DNA of 64,000 bases, from positions 1 through 64,000 of the forward strand of contig LUUF01000115.1 in the NCBI GenBank assembly GCA_001644045.1, given 5' to 3'. Below are positions 18,880-28,548 of the stretch, one piece after another. Numbering within the stretch: position 1 is the first letter of the stretch; every line of letters begins with the position of its first letter. Below the pieces are notes generated by a model. It was not told the origin of the DNA and did not search any database. It saw only the letters and a program-made list of their open reading frames with translations. The translations under genes and the position numbers were made by a program. The DNA comes from Methylomonas methanica (GTDB lineage: Bacteria > Pseudomonadota > Gammaproteobacteria > Methylococcales > Methylomonadaceae).

Positions 18880-19239
18880 ATGGCAAATCAAAATGCAAAG
18901 GGATTTAAGCGGCTGATTAATGCCTGCTTTTTTTCGGTCGCCGGTTTCAAGGCCACCTGGCAACACGAGGAAGCGTTTCGCCAGGAAGTGGCGTTGTTCG
19001 TGGTAACGACGCCGCTGGCAATCTGGCTGGGCCAAACCGCCATCGAAAAAGTCTTGTTAATCGGCAGCGTGGTACTGGTGTTGCTGGTGGAGTTGTTGAA
19101 TTCCGCGGTGGAAGCGGTAGTGGATAGAGTCGGTTTCGAACATCACGAATTGTCCGGACGGGCCAAGGATATAGGCTCGGCGGCGGTCATGTTGTCCTTG
19201 ATTTGGGCCGGCGTGACCTGGGCGTTGATTTTGTTATAA
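18880..19239 (+). CDS. dgkA: Diacylglycerol kinase DgkA
   Basis: The 119-residue membrane enzyme phosphorylates diacylglycerol to phosphatidate, recycling lipid released during membrane-derived glucan synthesis. The active-site signature VELLNSAVEAVVDRVG and three hydrophobic helices are clear, with FRQEVALFV before them and the family-typical GRAKDIGSAAVM after. It starts nine bases after gcvH, so the two probably share a transcript. Confidence 0.96.
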   Translation: MANQNAKGFKRLINACFFSVAGFKATWQHEEAFRQEVALFVVTTPLAIWLGQTAIEKVLLIGSVVLVLLVELLNSAVEAVVDRVGFEHHELSGRAKDIGSAAVMLSLIWAGVTWALILL

Positions 19240-19354
19240 GAGGGAAAGACGAGACGGCAATGGCGGCAGAGCGGTTGAATTTATCGCTTTCGTCTTGTGC
19301 CTATTTCAAACATCCGTTACCTTAGGCTGCTGAAATCGTTAAACAAGGATAATA

Positions 19355-20287
19355 ATGAGTGCATTGATCTGTGGCTCCATGGCCTACGACACCATCATGG
19401 TGTTTCACGACAAATTTAAACATCACATTCTCCCAGAGAAAGTACATATGCTTAACGTGTCTTTCCTGGTGCCGGCTTTGCGCCGCGAATACGGCGGCTG
19501 TGCCGGTAACATCGCTTATAACTTGAAATTGTTGCAGGAAGAGCCAGCCATCATGGCTACCGTCGGTCACGATTTCGAACCCTACGCGCAATGGCTCAGC
19601 CAATGCGGCATCTCCAGCCGTTATATCAAGGTGCTGGACGATCATTACACCGGTCAAGCCTACATCACTACCGACGTGGACGATAACCAAATCACCGCTT
19701 TCCATCCGGGGGCGATGAGTTTTTCGCATTTAAATACCGTGCCGGCCGACTCGGGCATTACCATCGGCATCGTCTCGCCGGACGGTAAACAAGGCATGCA
19801 GGAGCATGCGCAGCAGTTCGTCGATCAAGGCATTCCGTTTATTTTCGATCCCGGCCAAGGCATGCCGATGTTCGATGGCGACGAGTTGCTGGCGTTTCTG
19901 GAGCTGGCCAATTACGCCACCTTCAACGACTACGAGTCGGAGTTGATGCAGCAGCGCACCGGCTTGACCCTGGAGCAAATCGCCGAAAAAGTCGATGCCT
20001 TGATCATCACTCTAGGCGGCAACGGTTCCAAGGTGTATACGCGCGGCGAATGCATCGATATTCCACCCGCCAAGCCCAAACAACTGCTGGACCCCACCGG
20101 CTGCGGCGACGCTTATCGGGCCGGTTTGCTGTACGGTCTGATCAACGATTACGATTGGGACGTGACCGGTCGGATTGCTTCGCTGTTAGGCGCGATCAAA
20201 ATCGAGCACAACGGCACCCAGAACCACACTTTTACGATGGCGGAATTCAAAAAACGCTATCAGGATACGTTCGGTTCGACATTTTGA
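19355..20287 (+). CDS. PfkB/ribokinase-family sugar or nucleoside kinase
   Basis: The 310-residue protein has the ribokinase fold signatures: an N-terminal YGGCAGNIAYNLKLL, a substrate lid segment YTGQAYITTD, and the ATP/anion-hole motif LDPTGCGDAYRAG with its catalytic Asp near the C-terminus. The overall pattern is close to bacterial adenosine kinase-like proteins, but the substrate cannot be fixed from sequence alone. The stop overlaps the TTG start of mazG (TTGA), so the two are coupled. A role in nucleoside salvage would suit that pairing. Confidence 0.85.
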   Translation: MSALICGSMAYDTIMVFHDKFKHHILPEKVHMLNVSFLVPALRREYGGCAGNIAYNLKLLQEEPAIMATVGHDFEPYAQWLSQCGISSRYIKVLDDHYTGQAYITTDVDDNQITAFHPGAMSFSHLNTVPADSGITIGIVSPDGKQGMQEHAQQFVDQGIPFIFDPGQGMPMFDGDELLAFLELANYATFNDYESELMQQRTGLTLEQIAEKVDALIITLGGNGSKVYTRGECIDIPPAKPKQLLDPTGCGDAYRAGLLYGLINDYDWDVTGRIASLLGAIKIEHNGTQNHTFTMAEFKKRYQDTFGSTF

Positions 20288-21099
20288 GTTTGACCAAAAC
20301 CCAGGAACTGCTGGCTTTGATGGCCCGCTTGCGCGACCCGGAAAAGGGTTGCGCCTGGGACGTTAAGCAGGATTTCCATAGCCTGATCCCCTATACCATC
20401 GAAGAAGCCTACGAGGTGGCCGACGCCGTCGAACGTAATGACTTCGACGATTTGCGCGGCGAATTGGGCGACCTGTTGCTACAAGTGGTGTTTCACTCGC
20501 GGATTGCCGAAGAGCGCGGCTTGTTCGACTTCGAGCAGGTGGCGGCGGCAATTAGCGAAAAGCTGGTCAGCCGGCATCCGCATGTATTTGCCGATGTTAA
20601 ATTCGACAGCGACGAACAACGTCAACAAGCCTGGGACGAGGCCAAAGCGCAGGAACGCCGCCTTAGACAGCCGGCGCAGCAAACTGAAAGCGTTTTGGCC
20701 GGCGTCGCGCAAAGCCTGCCGGCCCTGGTGCAGTGCGAAAAAATTCAAAATCGCGCCGCCAGCCATGGTTTTGATTGGCCGGCAGCCGAGCCGGTGTTCG
20801 ACAAGGTGCGCGAAGAGCTGCAGGAAGTTCACGAAGCCTGGCAATCCGGCGATCAAGCGCACATCCAGGAAGAAATCGGCGATTTGCTGCTGGTAGTCGT
20901 CAATCTGGCCCGGCACCTGAAAGTCAATCCGGAAATCGCCTTGCGCGAAGCCACTAAAAAATTCACCCGCCGGTTTAATTACATCGAAAAGCAGGTAGAA
21001 GCCTCCGGTCGCGCGTTGCGCGATTGCGAATTGGCGGAACTGGACGGCTTGTGGAACGAAGCCAAACGTCACTTAAAGCAATTGCAGAAAAATGGCTAG
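20284..21099 (+). CDS. mazG: Nucleoside triphosphate pyrophosphohydrolase MazG
   Basis: The 271-residue protein has two MazG domains. Each shows the metal-binding pattern (TIEEAYEVADAV with GELGDLLLQVVFH; VREELQEVHEAW with EEIGDLLLVVVNL). It hydrolyses (d)NTPs to NMP and pyrophosphate and is thought to clean nucleotide pools and lower ppGpp. TTG 20284 overlaps the stop of the kinase gene and gives the family length and the usual start MSLTKTQELLALMARLRDP. The longer frame from 20050 lies inside the kinase gene and is not real. Confidence 0.94.
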   Translation: MSLTKTQELLALMARLRDPEKGCAWDVKQDFHSLIPYTIEEAYEVADAVERNDFDDLRGELGDLLLQVVFHSRIAEERGLFDFEQVAAAISEKLVSRHPHVFADVKFDSDEQRQQAWDEAKAQERRLRQPAQQTESVLAGVAQSLPALVQCEKIQNRAASHGFDWPAAEPVFDKVREELQEVHEAWQSGDQAHIQEEIGDLLLVVVNLARHLKVNPEIALREATKKFTRRFNYIEKQVEASGRALRDCELAELDGLWNEAKRHLKQLQKNG

Positions 21100-21562
21100 T
21101 TTGCGCAAGGGTGATCCAAATTGCCTAGTGTGTTGTTTCAGTTTGCTTTTCAGCATCTGGGCATATAGCGGAAGTGCCGTTGCGGAATTATTGGGCGCAA
21201 TCTCGGATGAGACCGCGCCGGTCGTTAAGCCGCTAGAACCTGAAACCGGCAAAAACGACGACAGGAAAATTATCTATCGAGTCATTTGCTCGCCTGAAGA
21301 TCAAGACTTGCCCGACTGTGACCGATCGGCCGTCGACGACGGTAACGAAACCGCAGTATTGCCGATGCCTGATTTGCCGCCGGATAGCGCGGACCTGGCA
21401 GAACAGTCTGCGCAAACTGACGCCGCGAAAGTTACTGCGGAGGAAAAGCCGCAGAAATCAGTGCATAAAAAAGTAGCCAAGTCCGGTAAGTCCGCAAAAA
21501 AGACTGCCACAAAAAAGACGGTAGCCAAAAAGTCGGACAGCAAGATAAAACCGCGCAAATAG
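21092..21562 (+). CDS. Exported protein with lysine-rich tail, unknown
   Basis: The 156-residue protein was not recognised. It has an N-terminal hydrophobic segment after a short basic start (LVCCFSLLFSIWAYSGSAVA), which may be a signal peptide. An acidic, proline-containing middle follows (DLPPDSADLAEQ), then a tail of about 40 residues dominated by Lys, Ala, Thr and Ser (KKTATKKTVAKK), like histone H1 or other DNA- or surface-binding tails. The ATG overlaps the mazG stop by eight bases. The low-complexity tail could bind an anionic polymer; that is inference. Confidence 0.6.
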   Translation: MASLRKGDPNCLVCCFSLLFSIWAYSGSAVAELLGAISDETAPVVKPLEPETGKNDDRKIIYRVICSPEDQDLPDCDRSAVDDGNETAVLPMPDLPPDSADLAEQSAQTDAAKVTAEEKPQKSVHKKVAKSGKSAKKTATKKTVAKKSDSKIKPRK

Positions 21563-21692
21563 AGTTTAGAGCTCCGCTTTAGGCAGACACGGACGGCCAA
21601 ATGGACAAAGCCCTTGGCCTGACTTTGGTGCAAGCGGAACTGCCGGCCGGGTTTATGGTCGAGTAGATCTAAACTTTTCAAGAGGCGTCCCC

Positions 21693-22622
21693 ATGAAACT
21701 CCCCGGCATCCCCGCAATTCCCGCTTCCGAAATCACGCCACGCGAACTGTTTTACCAGCGCCGGCATTTTATGCAGTTGGCACTCGGCGGATCGGCCGCG
21801 TTGTTGGCGGGAACTGCTGTTGGCGGAGAAAAACTGGCAAGCAGTCTCTCCGAGGCTTACGGCCTGACCGATAAACTGACGCCTCTGGAAGACGTCAGCC
21901 AATACAATAATTTCTACGAATTCGATACCAGCAAGGAAGGTCCGGCCAAAATGGCCGGCCGCCTGAAAACCCGGCCGTGGACGGTCAGCGTGGAAGGCGA
22001 AGTCCGTAAACCCAAACAATTTGCCATAGAGGATTTGCTGAAGCTGGCGCCGATGCAGGAACGCATTTACCGCTTACGTTGCGTGGAGGCCTGGTCGATG
22101 GTCATTCCCTGGCTGGGTTATCCCTTGGCGGAGCTGCTGAAACAAGTGGAGCCGACTAGCGATGCCCGTTATGTGGAATTCGTCAGCCTGCAGGACCCCG
22201 AGCAACTGCCCGGTCAGCGCCGCGCCGTGCTGGAGTGGCCGTATCGCGAAGGCCTGCGCATCGACGAAGCCATGCATCCCCTGGCTTTGCTGACTTTTGG
22301 CTTGTACGGCGAAGTATTACCCAATCAAAACGGCGCGCCGGTCAGAATGGTAGTGCCATGGAAATACGGCTTCAAGAGCGCCAAGTCCATCGTCAAGATT
22401 CGCTTGCTCAAGCAGCAACCGACCACCAGTTGGATGCAAGCCGGCCCCAACGAATACGGCTTTTATGCCAACGTCAACCCGGAAGTCGATCACCCCCGCT
22501 GGAGTCAAGCCAAGGAACGCCGCCTGGGCGAGTTTCTGAAGCGGCCGACCTTGCCGTTCAACGGCTATGCCGAACAAGTGGCCGGCTTGTATGCCGGGAT
22601 GGATTTGACTAAAAATTTTTGA
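21693..22622 (+). CDS. msrP: Periplasmic methionine sulfoxide reductase, molybdopterin subunit MsrP
   Basis: The 309-residue protein is MsrP (YedY). A twin-arginine export signal ([12 protein letters not shown]) is near residue 20. The molybdenum-ligand cysteine lies in [15 protein letters not shown], followed by [15 protein letters not shown] and [13 protein letters not shown]. It repairs oxidised methionines in envelope proteins, taking electrons from MsrQ. The msrQ start overlaps its stop, forming the standard msrPQ pair. Confidence 0.96.
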   Translation: MKLPGIPAIPASEITPRELFYQRRHFMQLALGGSAALLAGTAVGGEKLASSLSEAYGLTDKLTPLEDVSQYNNFYEFDTSKEGPAKMAGRLKTRPWTVSVEGEVRKPKQFAIEDLLKLAPMQERIYRLRCVEAWSMVIPWLGYPLAELLKQVEPTSDARYVEFVSLQDPEQLPGQRRAVLEWPYREGLRIDEAMHPLALLTFGLYGEVLPNQNGAPVRMVVPWKYGFKSAKSIVKIRLLKQQPTTSWMQAGPNEYGFYANVNPEVDHPRWSQAKERRLGEFLKRPTLPFNGYAEQVAGLYAGMDLTKNF

Positions 22623-23257
22623 CAGTGAATTGGAAAACGCTTGACGATACTCAGCTGCGCCGTCTAAAAGCGCTGGTATTTTTGACAGCCTTGCTACCCT
22701 TGGCGCTATTGATGGCGGCGGCCTGGCAAGACAATTTGGGCGCGAACCCCATCGAAAAAATCACCCATAACACCGGTTATTGGACGCTGACGCTTTTGCT
22801 GATCAGTCTCGGTGTCACGCCGTTGCGGCAACTAAGCGGCGCAAACTGGCTTTTCCGACTGAGACGTATGTTGGGACTATTCGCCTTCTTTTACGCCTGT
22901 TTACACTTCCTGACTTATCTGGTTCTAGACCAGTTTTTCGATTGGTCGGCAATAGCCAAAGACATTCTGAAGCGACCCTATATCACGGTGGGTTTTGCGG
23001 CGTTTGTGCTGTTGATCCCGCTGGCAGTAACCTCCACCAACGCGATGCAGCGCCGACTCGGCGGCAAAAATTGGAAACGCTTGCACAGCTTGGTTTATCT
23101 GATCGCCAGCGCCGGCGTGGTGCACTTTGCTTGGCTGGTGAAAAAAGATTTGAGCCGGCCCTTGCTGTTTGGCGGGATACTGGCTTTGTTATTGGCCTTG
23201 CGCTGGTTTTATAAGCTTAAATCCGCCCGGTTAAGGCGTTCATATTCTTCGGTTTAG
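22619..23257 (+). CDS. msrQ: Heme-binding membrane subunit MsrQ
   Basis: The 212-residue integral membrane protein of the YedZ/ferric-reductase-like family has about six helices. Candidate heme histidines lie in [17 protein letters not shown] and in [18 protein letters not shown], and [20 protein letters not shown] is typical of the family. It passes electrons from the quinone pool or respiratory chain to MsrP. Translation can start at TTG 22619, overlapping the msrP stop, or at GTG 22625. Confidence 0.94.
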   Translation: MTVNWKTLDDTQLRRLKALVFLTALLPLALLMAAAWQDNLGANPIEKITHNTGYWTLTLLLISLGVTPLRQLSGANWLFRLRRMLGLFAFFYACLHFLTYLVLDQFFDWSAIAKDILKRPYITVGFAAFVLLIPLAVTSTNAMQRRLGGKNWKRLHSLVYLIASAGVVHFAWLVKKDLSRPLLFGGILALLLALRWFYKLKSARLRRSYSSV

Positions 23258-23298
23258 GCTAGGCTTATACGTTTTACGATTTGCAAAGGGATGCTCAG

Positions 23299-23814
23299 TT
23301 GCAAACAATCAGACCTAATGTAATAGATTTCGAAGCCTCCGGTTTTGGTTTCGATAGTTATCCCATTGAGGTAGGCGTGGTATTGGGTGACGGCCAAAAA
23401 TATTGCGCGTTGATTAAGCCGGCCAGCGATTGGACTTTTTGGGACGCGCAGGCCGAACGGATTCATGGCCTCAGCCGAGAGACATTAAACAGTTGCGGAA
23501 AGCCTCTAGCCCTGGTGGCCAGCGAACTGAATGATTTTTTGGCGGGCAAAACAGTGTATAGCGACGGCTGGGTGGTCGATAAGCCGTGGTTGTCACGCTT
23601 GTTTTACCATTGCGGCGTACAACCGGGTTTTTACCTCAGCGCGTTGGAAATGATATTGAAAGAAGCGCAAATGGCTATCTGGAGCCAAACCAAACGGCAA
23701 GTGATTCAGGATTTGGCCTTGACGCGCCACCGTGCCAGCACCGATGCGTTAATCATTCAGGAGACGTATGCCCGTACCCGGCAATTGATCAACGGTGGGT
23801 TCGCGCCGGCTTGA
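23299..23814 (+). CDS. DEDDh 3'-5' exonuclease (DnaQ-like fold)
   Basis: The protein of about 171 residues shows the exonuclease pattern: Exo I VIDFEASGFGFDSYPIEVG, a central SDGWVVDKPWLSRLF, and Exo III HRASTDALI. TTG 23299 with AAAGGG seven bases upstream is preferred to the TTG at 23281. It is shorter than DnaQ and lacks a polymerase-binding tail, so it is probably a stand-alone nuclease acting on RNA or DNA ends. The substrate is unknown. Confidence 0.78.
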   Translation: MQTIRPNVIDFEASGFGFDSYPIEVGVVLGDGQKYCALIKPASDWTFWDAQAERIHGLSRETLNSCGKPLALVASELNDFLAGKTVYSDGWVVDKPWLSRLFYHCGVQPGFYLSALEMILKEAQMAIWSQTKRQVIQDLALTRHRASTDALIIQETYARTRQLINGGFAPA

Positions 23815-24005
23815 TGTTGAAGTGATTGCCGAAATTACGCCTCTTGGAGCGCGACGAATTTGTCCAAGGTTGATAACTAGCCGTGGCCTTGATAGCCTAT
23901 GCCGCCGGCCGACGCTTAGCGGCGTATTTGGCGGAAAAGAGTTTGAGCCAGGGTTGGCCCCAACCCAAATAATTATAATAAACGATCAAATCGAGAGCTC
24001 GCATC

Positions 24006-24335
24006 ATGAAACTGGAAACCCAATTTAGCATTCAGCAACTCAAACGCATCAACGTTCAGGGCATACTGTATATGTGTTCCTGCCCGTCGCAGGTTGGCGG
24101 ACAGATCGATAGCTTGCGCAAGCTGTTCGATTACCAAGCCAATTGTTCCGAGCGTAGCGGCAGCGAGGTGCAAACCAAGGTGCATCAACGCATCGCCGAT
24201 GCCACTCAAAAAGCCCATTTGATTATGGAAGAGTGTCTGAAAGATATATTGGAGCTGGAAGGCTGGGATCCGGAAACCCTGGAAATGCCGGCCGGCCTGC
24301 GGACTTTGCTGGAACAAGAGATAGACAGCGAGTAA
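24006..24335 (+). CDS. Small soluble protein, unknown
   Basis: The 109-residue protein was not recognised. It has no signal peptide or membrane segment. A YMCSCPSQVGGQIDSLRK segment near residue 22 has two Cys, and a third Cys lies in DYQANCSERS. The rest is predicted helical and acidic (HLIMEECLKDILELEGWDP). A terminator follows at 24370, and the coding pattern resembles its neighbours, so the gene is probably real. Thiol or metal chemistry is possible from the cysteines, nothing firmer. Confidence 0.6.
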   Translation: MKLETQFSIQQLKRINVQGILYMCSCPSQVGGQIDSLRKLFDYQANCSERSGSEVQTKVHQRIADATQKAHLIMEECLKDILELEGWDPETLEMPAGLRTLLEQEIDSE

Positions 24336-24369
24336 GCAGGCGCGGGCAATTCCTTGGTGGCGTGCGTGA

Positions 24370-24393
24370 GCTGGATTAACAAAAAAATCCAGC
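24370..24393 (+). terminator. Hairpin terminator after the small unknown gene
   Basis: An 8-base inverted repeat (GCTGGATT at 24370 and AATCCAGC at 24386) is closed by an A-rich loop and followed by GTGGTTTTTT. It lies between two convergent genes and could serve both. Confidence 0.65.
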
Positions 24394-24441
24394 GTGGTTT
24401 TTTAGGATAGCCTGTTTAATTTTGCGTGCCGGGCTGCTCCG

Positions 24442-24891
24442 TCATTGCCCGTATTTCTTTTCCAATTCCCGCGATAGGGCTTCGGCTTCCTCGTCGGACA
24501 TATTTTCCAATTCTTGCAAGCTTTTGCCGGTCACTTGTTTTACCGCTGCCGCGCCTTGGCCTTGGCTAAGCGCACTGCGAGCTTCCTGAGCCAAGCGATT
24601 GGCGTCTTCCGTGGTTTGTTTGATTTTGGCGTCGTACAAACGATTCACTTCCGCATCGGATTTGCCCTTGGTCGCCGCGCCCAGGTTTTTACGCTTACTG
24701 TCCATCATTTCTCTGTTTGCCTTGGCATTGGCTGCGTCGATCATTTTTTGCGCCTCGCGCTCCCTGGCTTGTTCGGCGCGCTGCGCGGCTTCGCGCTGTG
24801 CCTGCTCCTGAGCTTCCAGTTCCGGGTCCCAATCCGCTAGGGCATTGGTGTTAAAAATAGTCAGTAATATGAGCAAGATAACGCGGTTCAT
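24442..24891 (-). CDS. Secreted helical protein, unknown
   Basis: The 149-residue protein begins with a signal peptide (VILLILLTIFNTNALA). It continues as a highly charged helix of Glu, Ala, Gln and Arg (about 25-60, AQREAAQRAEQAREREAQ), which looks like a coiled coil. The C-terminal half is also helical and acidic (LQELENMSDEEAEALSREL). No catalytic motif is seen. It is probably periplasmic, with a structural or binding role; the family was not recognised. It is divergent from the hydrogenase operon. Confidence 0.6.
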   Translation of the reverse strand: MNRVILLILLTIFNTNALADWDPELEAQEQAQREAAQRAEQAREREAQKMIDAANAKANREMMDSKRKNLGAATKGKSDAEVNRLYDAKIKQTTEDANRLAQEARSALSQGQGAAAVKQVTGKSLQELENMSDEEAEALSRELEKKYGQ

Positions 24892-25435
24892 AAGAGTTCT
24901 CCTGGCGATGCGGTGGTGTGTCGGCTAAGCGGATTCCGGCCGATCTCCGCATAAATTATTGTGGGTTAAATCCGCTCCAAAGGCTGCGTGTTCACTGTAG
25001 CCGTCCCTCCTGAGGCCTGTCAACCAAGTGCGGAACAGGTTTCCGAAGTATCCATTCTCAAAGCCAAGTGTATGTCGTATTTCCGGCAATCGTTGTGTGG
25101 TTTTGTTGAGTTTGTTGCTTAGCAGACAGAGGCTAAGCCGCGTTAAACGCTAATAGTCCCACGAATGCAAAGGTTTTAACATTGTCCTGTGGCCGGCATG
25201 GATGTTGCTCCGGGTAAGCGGGGCAATGCCGGGAGCGGAAGTTTGTTGGTGCTGCAACTCGAATAATAACAATCAAACGTTTTCAACCATCCGGGCGTTG
25301 CCCGGCCGGCACAGCTGCGGGGGCGGCTTTGAAAACGTGCTGTTGAAGATACTGGATAACAACAATCAGCGCCTAACATCGCGTGGTTTCGTCAAGCCAG
25401 TCACTTCGATTAGCCTAACGACGACTGGAGTATCC
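24892..25435. other. Control region upstream of the hydrogenase operon
   Basis: This 544-base gap separates the leftward secreted-protein gene from hoxK. It contains the candidate sigma-54 promoter at 25194 and, downstream of it, two similar segments (AATAACAATCAA near 25264 and ATAACAACAATCAG near 25354) that could be regulator sites. An open frame runs through the region into hoxK, but its first 78 codons do not look like protein. Confidence 0.5.
25194..25209 (+). promoter_or_regulatory. Candidate sigma-54 promoter for the hydrogenase operon
   Basis: CGGCATGGATGTTGCT has the GG and GC elements ten bases apart and fits the -24/-12 consensus TGGCAC-N5-TTGC at most positions. Hydrogenase operons such as the Cupriavidus MBH operon are driven by sigma-54 with an NtrC-type activator. 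The site would leave a leader of about 215 bases before hoxK. No activator gene (hoxA/hupR) is in the window. Confidence 0.45.
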
Positions 25436-26527
25436 ATGATCGAAACCTTTTACGATGTGATGCGCAGGCAAGGCATCACCCGCCGCAGTTTTCTGAAATT
25501 TTGCAGTTTGACCGCCGCCTCGCTGGGCCTGTCGCCGGCTTTCGCGCCGAAAATCGCCCACGCGATGGAAACCAAACCGCGCATCCCGGTGCTTTGGCTG
25601 CACGGTCTGGAATGCACCTGCTGTTCGGAATCCTTCATCCGCTCCGGCCATCCCTTGGCTAAAGACGTGATTTTATCCATGCTATCGCTGGATTACGACG
25701 ACACCATCATGGCCGCTGCCGGCCATAACGCCGAAGCGATCGTTACCGAGATCGTCGAAAAATACAAAGGTAATTACATCCTGGCCGTTGAAGGCAATCC
25801 GCCGCTGGCCGAAGACGGCATGTATTGCATCATCGGCGGCAAGCCGTTTGTCGAGCAACTGAAATACGCCGCAGAAAGCTGCAAAGCGATCATCTCCTGG
25901 GGTTCTTGCGCCTCCTGGGGTTGCGTACAAGCCGCCAAGCCCAATCCTACTCGCGCGACCCCTGTACATAAAGTGCCGGGCTTGGCTGACAAACCCATCA
26001 TCAAAGTCCCCGGTTGCCCGCCGATTGCCGAAGTGATGACCGCGGTGGTGGCTTACTTATTAACCTTCGACAAATTGCCGACCCTGGACAAACAAGGCCG
26101 GCCGCAGATGTTCTACAGCCAGCGTATCCACGACAAATGCTATCGCAGGCCGCATTTCGATGCCGGCCAATTCGTCGAGCAATGGGACGACGAAGCCGCC
26201 CGCCAGGGTCATTGCCTGTACAAAATGGGTTGCAAGGGGCCGACCACTTATAACGCTTGCTCCACGGTTAAATGGAACGAGGGCACCTCATTTCCGATTC
26301 AATCCGGCCACGGTTGTATCGGTTGTTCCGAAGACGGTTTTTGGGATAAAGGCAGCTTTTACGATCGCCTCACCGGTATCAATCAATTCGGCATCGAAGC
26401 CAACGCCGATGTGGTCGGTGGCACGGCAGCCGCCATTGTGGGTGCAGGCGTTGCCGCGCACGCCGGTTTGACGGCCTTGAATCGCGCCAAACAATCCGGG
26501 GATAAACAACCAGGAGCAGAACAATAA
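25436..26527 (+). CDS. hoxK: [NiFe] hydrogenase small subunit, O2-tolerant group 1d type
   Basis: The 363-residue electron-transfer subunit (HoxK/HyaA/HupS) of the membrane-bound uptake hydrogenase carries a Tat signal ([18 protein letters not shown]). The proximal cluster region reads [12 protein letters not shown] (C60, C62, C63) and SCASWGC (C158, C163). The two extra Cys, C62 and C163, are those that build the 4Fe-3S cluster of oxygen-tolerant enzymes. Further Cys ligands lie in [11 protein letters not shown] and [16 protein letters not shown]-terminal hydrophobic helix anchors it. ATG 25436 follows GGAG. The last base is shared with the hoxG start. Confidence 0.97.
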   Translation: MIETFYDVMRRQGITRRSFLKFCSLTAASLGLSPAFAPKIAHAMETKPRIPVLWLHGLECTCCSESFIRSGHPLAKDVILSMLSLDYDDTIMAAAGHNAEAIVTEIVEKYKGNYILAVEGNPPLAEDGMYCIIGGKPFVEQLKYAAESCKAIISWGSCASWGCVQAAKPNPTRATPVHKVPGLADKPIIKVPGCPPIAEVMTAVVAYLLTFDKLPTLDKQGRPQMFYSQRIHDKCYRRPHFDAGQFVEQWDDEAARQGHCLYKMGCKGPTTYNACSTVKWNEGTSFPIQSGHGCIGCSEDGFWDKGSFYDRLTGINQFGIEANADVVGGTAAAIVGAGVAAHAGLTALNRAKQSGDKQPGAEQ

Positions 26528-28323
26528 TGACAGTCCGAAACACCCCCAATGGTTTTAATTTAAACGACGCCGGCCGCCGCGTCGTGGTCGATCCGGTCAC
26601 GCGCATCGAAGGCCACATGCGCTGCGAAGTCAATATCGACGAAGACAACATCATCCGTAACGCTATCTCCAGCGGCACCATGTGGCGCGGGCTGGAAGTG
26701 ATTTTGAAAGGCCGCGATCCGCGCGATGCCTGGGCCTTTGTGCAACGCATCTGCGGCGTCTGCACCGGTACCCACGCACTGACCTCGGTGCGGGCGGTCG
26801 AAGATGCCTTGAAAATCAAGATCCCGGAAAACGCCAACTCGATCCGCAACATCATGCAGCTTAGTCTGCAAGCGCACGATCACCTGGTGCATTTCTATCA
26901 TTTGCATGCTTTGGACTGGGTGAATCCGGTTAATGCCTTGAAGGCCGATCCGGTAGCGACCTCAGCCCTGCAGCAACAGATTTCGCCGAGCAATCCCAAA
27001 TCCTCTCCGGGCTATTTCCGCGACACGCAAAATCGCCTGAAAAAGTTTGTCGAATCCGGCCAGCTCGGCCCGTTCAAGAACGGTTACTGGACCAATCCCG
27101 CTTATCTGTTGCCGCCGGAAGCCGATTTGCTGGCGGTGACCCATTATCTGGAAGCGCTGGATTTTCAAAAAGACATCATGAAAATCCGCACTATCTTCGG
27201 CGGCAAAGACCCGCATCCGAACTGGCTGGTCGGCGGCGTACCGTGCGCGATCAATCTGGACGGTGTCGGCGCTGTCGGCGCGATCAATATGGAACGCTTG
27301 AATCTGGTGTCGTCCATCATCGACCGCACCATCACCTTTATCGATCAGGTCTATATTCCTGATCTTTTGGCCATCGCCCAATTCTACAAAGGCTGGTTGT
27401 ACGGCGGCGGTTTGTCTGGCGCCAGCATGCTGTCTTACGGCGACATCCCGGACAAGGCCAACGATTATTCCGCCGCCAACCTGCTGATGCCGCGCGGGGC
27501 GATCATCAACGGCGATCTGAGCAAAGTCCACGAAGTCGATCTGACCGACCCCGAGCAGATCAAGGAATTCGTCCCGCACTCCTGGTACAAATACCCGGAC
27601 GAAGCGCTGGGATTGCATCCCTGGGACGGCATCACCGAACCGAACTACAAAATCGGCTCCAAAACCAAGGGCGACCGCACCAACATTCAGGAACTGGACG
27701 AAAGCGCGAAATACTCCTGGATCAAAGCGCCGCGCTGGCGCGGGCATGCGATGGAAGTCGGTCCGTTGGCTCGCTACGTGATCGGCTACGCGCAGGGCAA
27801 TAAAGAAATTACCGAGCAGATCAACTTTGTCCTGAAAACCCTGGACGTGCCGGTCAGCGCCTTGTTCTCCACCTTGGGCCGCACCGCCGCCCGCGGTCTG
27901 GAAGCGCAATGGGCTGCCGGCAAGATGCGCTATTTCATGGACAAGCTAATCGCCAATCTGAAAGCAGGAGACTTAACCACCGCCAATGTCGAGCGTTGGG
28001 ACCCGGAAACCTGGCCGAGTAGCGTCAAGGGTGTCGGTTTCACCGAAGCCCCGCGCGGCGCGTTGGGCCACTGGCTGAAAATTGAAGACACCAAAATCGC
28101 CAACTATCAATGCGTGGTACCGACCACCTGGAACGGTTCGCCGCGCGACGAACAAGGCAATATCGGCGCTTTCGAGGCCTCGTTGATGAACACCAAAGTC
28201 GAGGTGCCGGACGAACCGGTGGAAATTTTGCGCACCTTGCACAGTTTCGACCCGTGTCTGGCCTGCTCGACGCATGTGATCAGCCCCGACGGTACCGAAT
28301 TAACCCGCGTTCAAGTCAGATAA
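26527..28323 (+). CDS. hoxG: [NiFe] hydrogenase large (catalytic) subunit
   Basis: The 598-residue catalytic subunit (HoxG/HyaB/HupL) oxidises H2 at the Ni-Fe(CN)2CO site. The four metal cysteines are C76 and C79 ([10 protein letters not shown]) and C577 and C580 (DPCLACSTH). The protein continues 15 residues past H583, so it is made as a precursor that HoxM must cut after that histidine. [21 protein letters not shown] near the start is typical of group 1 enzymes. It is folded with HoxK and exported with it through Tat. Confidence 0.98.
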   Translation: MTVRNTPNGFNLNDAGRRVVVDPVTRIEGHMRCEVNIDEDNIIRNAISSGTMWRGLEVILKGRDPRDAWAFVQRICGVCTGTHALTSVRAVEDALKIKIPENANSIRNIMQLSLQAHDHLVHFYHLHALDWVNPVNALKADPVATSALQQQISPSNPKSSPGYFRDTQNRLKKFVESGQLGPFKNGYWTNPAYLLPPEADLLAVTHYLEALDFQKDIMKIRTIFGGKDPHPNWLVGGVPCAINLDGVGAVGAINMERLNLVSSIIDRTITFIDQVYIPDLLAIAQFYKGWLYGGGLSGASMLSYGDIPDKANDYSAANLLMPRGAIINGDLSKVHEVDLTDPEQIKEFVPHSWYKYPDEALGLHPWDGITEPNYKIGSKTKGDRTNIQELDESAKYSWIKAPRWRGHAMEVGPLARYVIGYAQGNKEITEQINFVLKTLDVPVSALFSTLGRTAARGLEAQWAAGKMRYFMDKLIANLKAGDLTTANVERWDPETWPSSVKGVGFTEAPRGALGHWLKIEDTKIANYQCVVPTTWNGSPRDEQGNIGAFEASLMNTKVEVPDEPVEILRTLHSFDPCLACSTHVISPDGTELTRVQVR

Positions 28324-28332
28324 GGAATAGCC

Positions 28333-28548
28333 ATGAAAAATTTGTTTTCGATTCTGTTTCTGCTGGCGCTGGCCGGCAATGCCCAAGCGCACAGTCATCC
28401 CGGTATTGACAGCCTAACGCATGCTTTGGAACATCTGTTTTTGATCCAAGGCCTATCGATGCCTTACGCGTTGGGTGCCAGTTTGTTGCTTCTGGTGTTG
28501 GCGGTGGCAGCAGCATGGTGGGCTAGCCAGTGGCGGAGACCCTTATGA
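28333..28548 (+). CDS. Small His-rich membrane protein between hoxG and hoxZ, unknown
   Basis: The 71-residue protein has a signal peptide (LFSILFLLALAGNAQA), then a histidine-rich periplasmic stretch (HSHPGIDSLTHALEH), then one membrane helix (ALGASLLLLVLAVAAAWWA) and a short basic end. Canonical MBH operons have nothing between the catalytic and cytochrome subunits. The start of hoxZ overlaps its stop (ATGA), so it is translationally coupled and likely part of the complex or its assembly. Metal or heme binding by the histidines is a guess. Confidence 0.75.
   Translation: MKNLFSILFLLALAGNAQAHSHPGIDSLTHALEHLFLIQGLSMPYALGASLLLLVLAVAAAWWASQWRRPL

Noticed and set aside
20050-20283. N-terminal extension of MazG
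   Set aside because: It lies wholly within the PfkB kinase gene; the TTG at 20284 gives the family start.
23795-24028. 77-codon frame between the exonuclease and the small unknown gene
   Set aside because: It overlaps both neighbours, lacks a ribosome site and has no protein-like pattern.
25202-25435. 78-codon extension of HoxK
   Set aside because: It covers the candidate promoter, and the Tat signal begins just after ATG 25436.
26962-27909. 315-codon frame opposite hoxG
   Set aside because: It is antisense to a highly conserved hydrogenase gene; long frames arise from codon bias.
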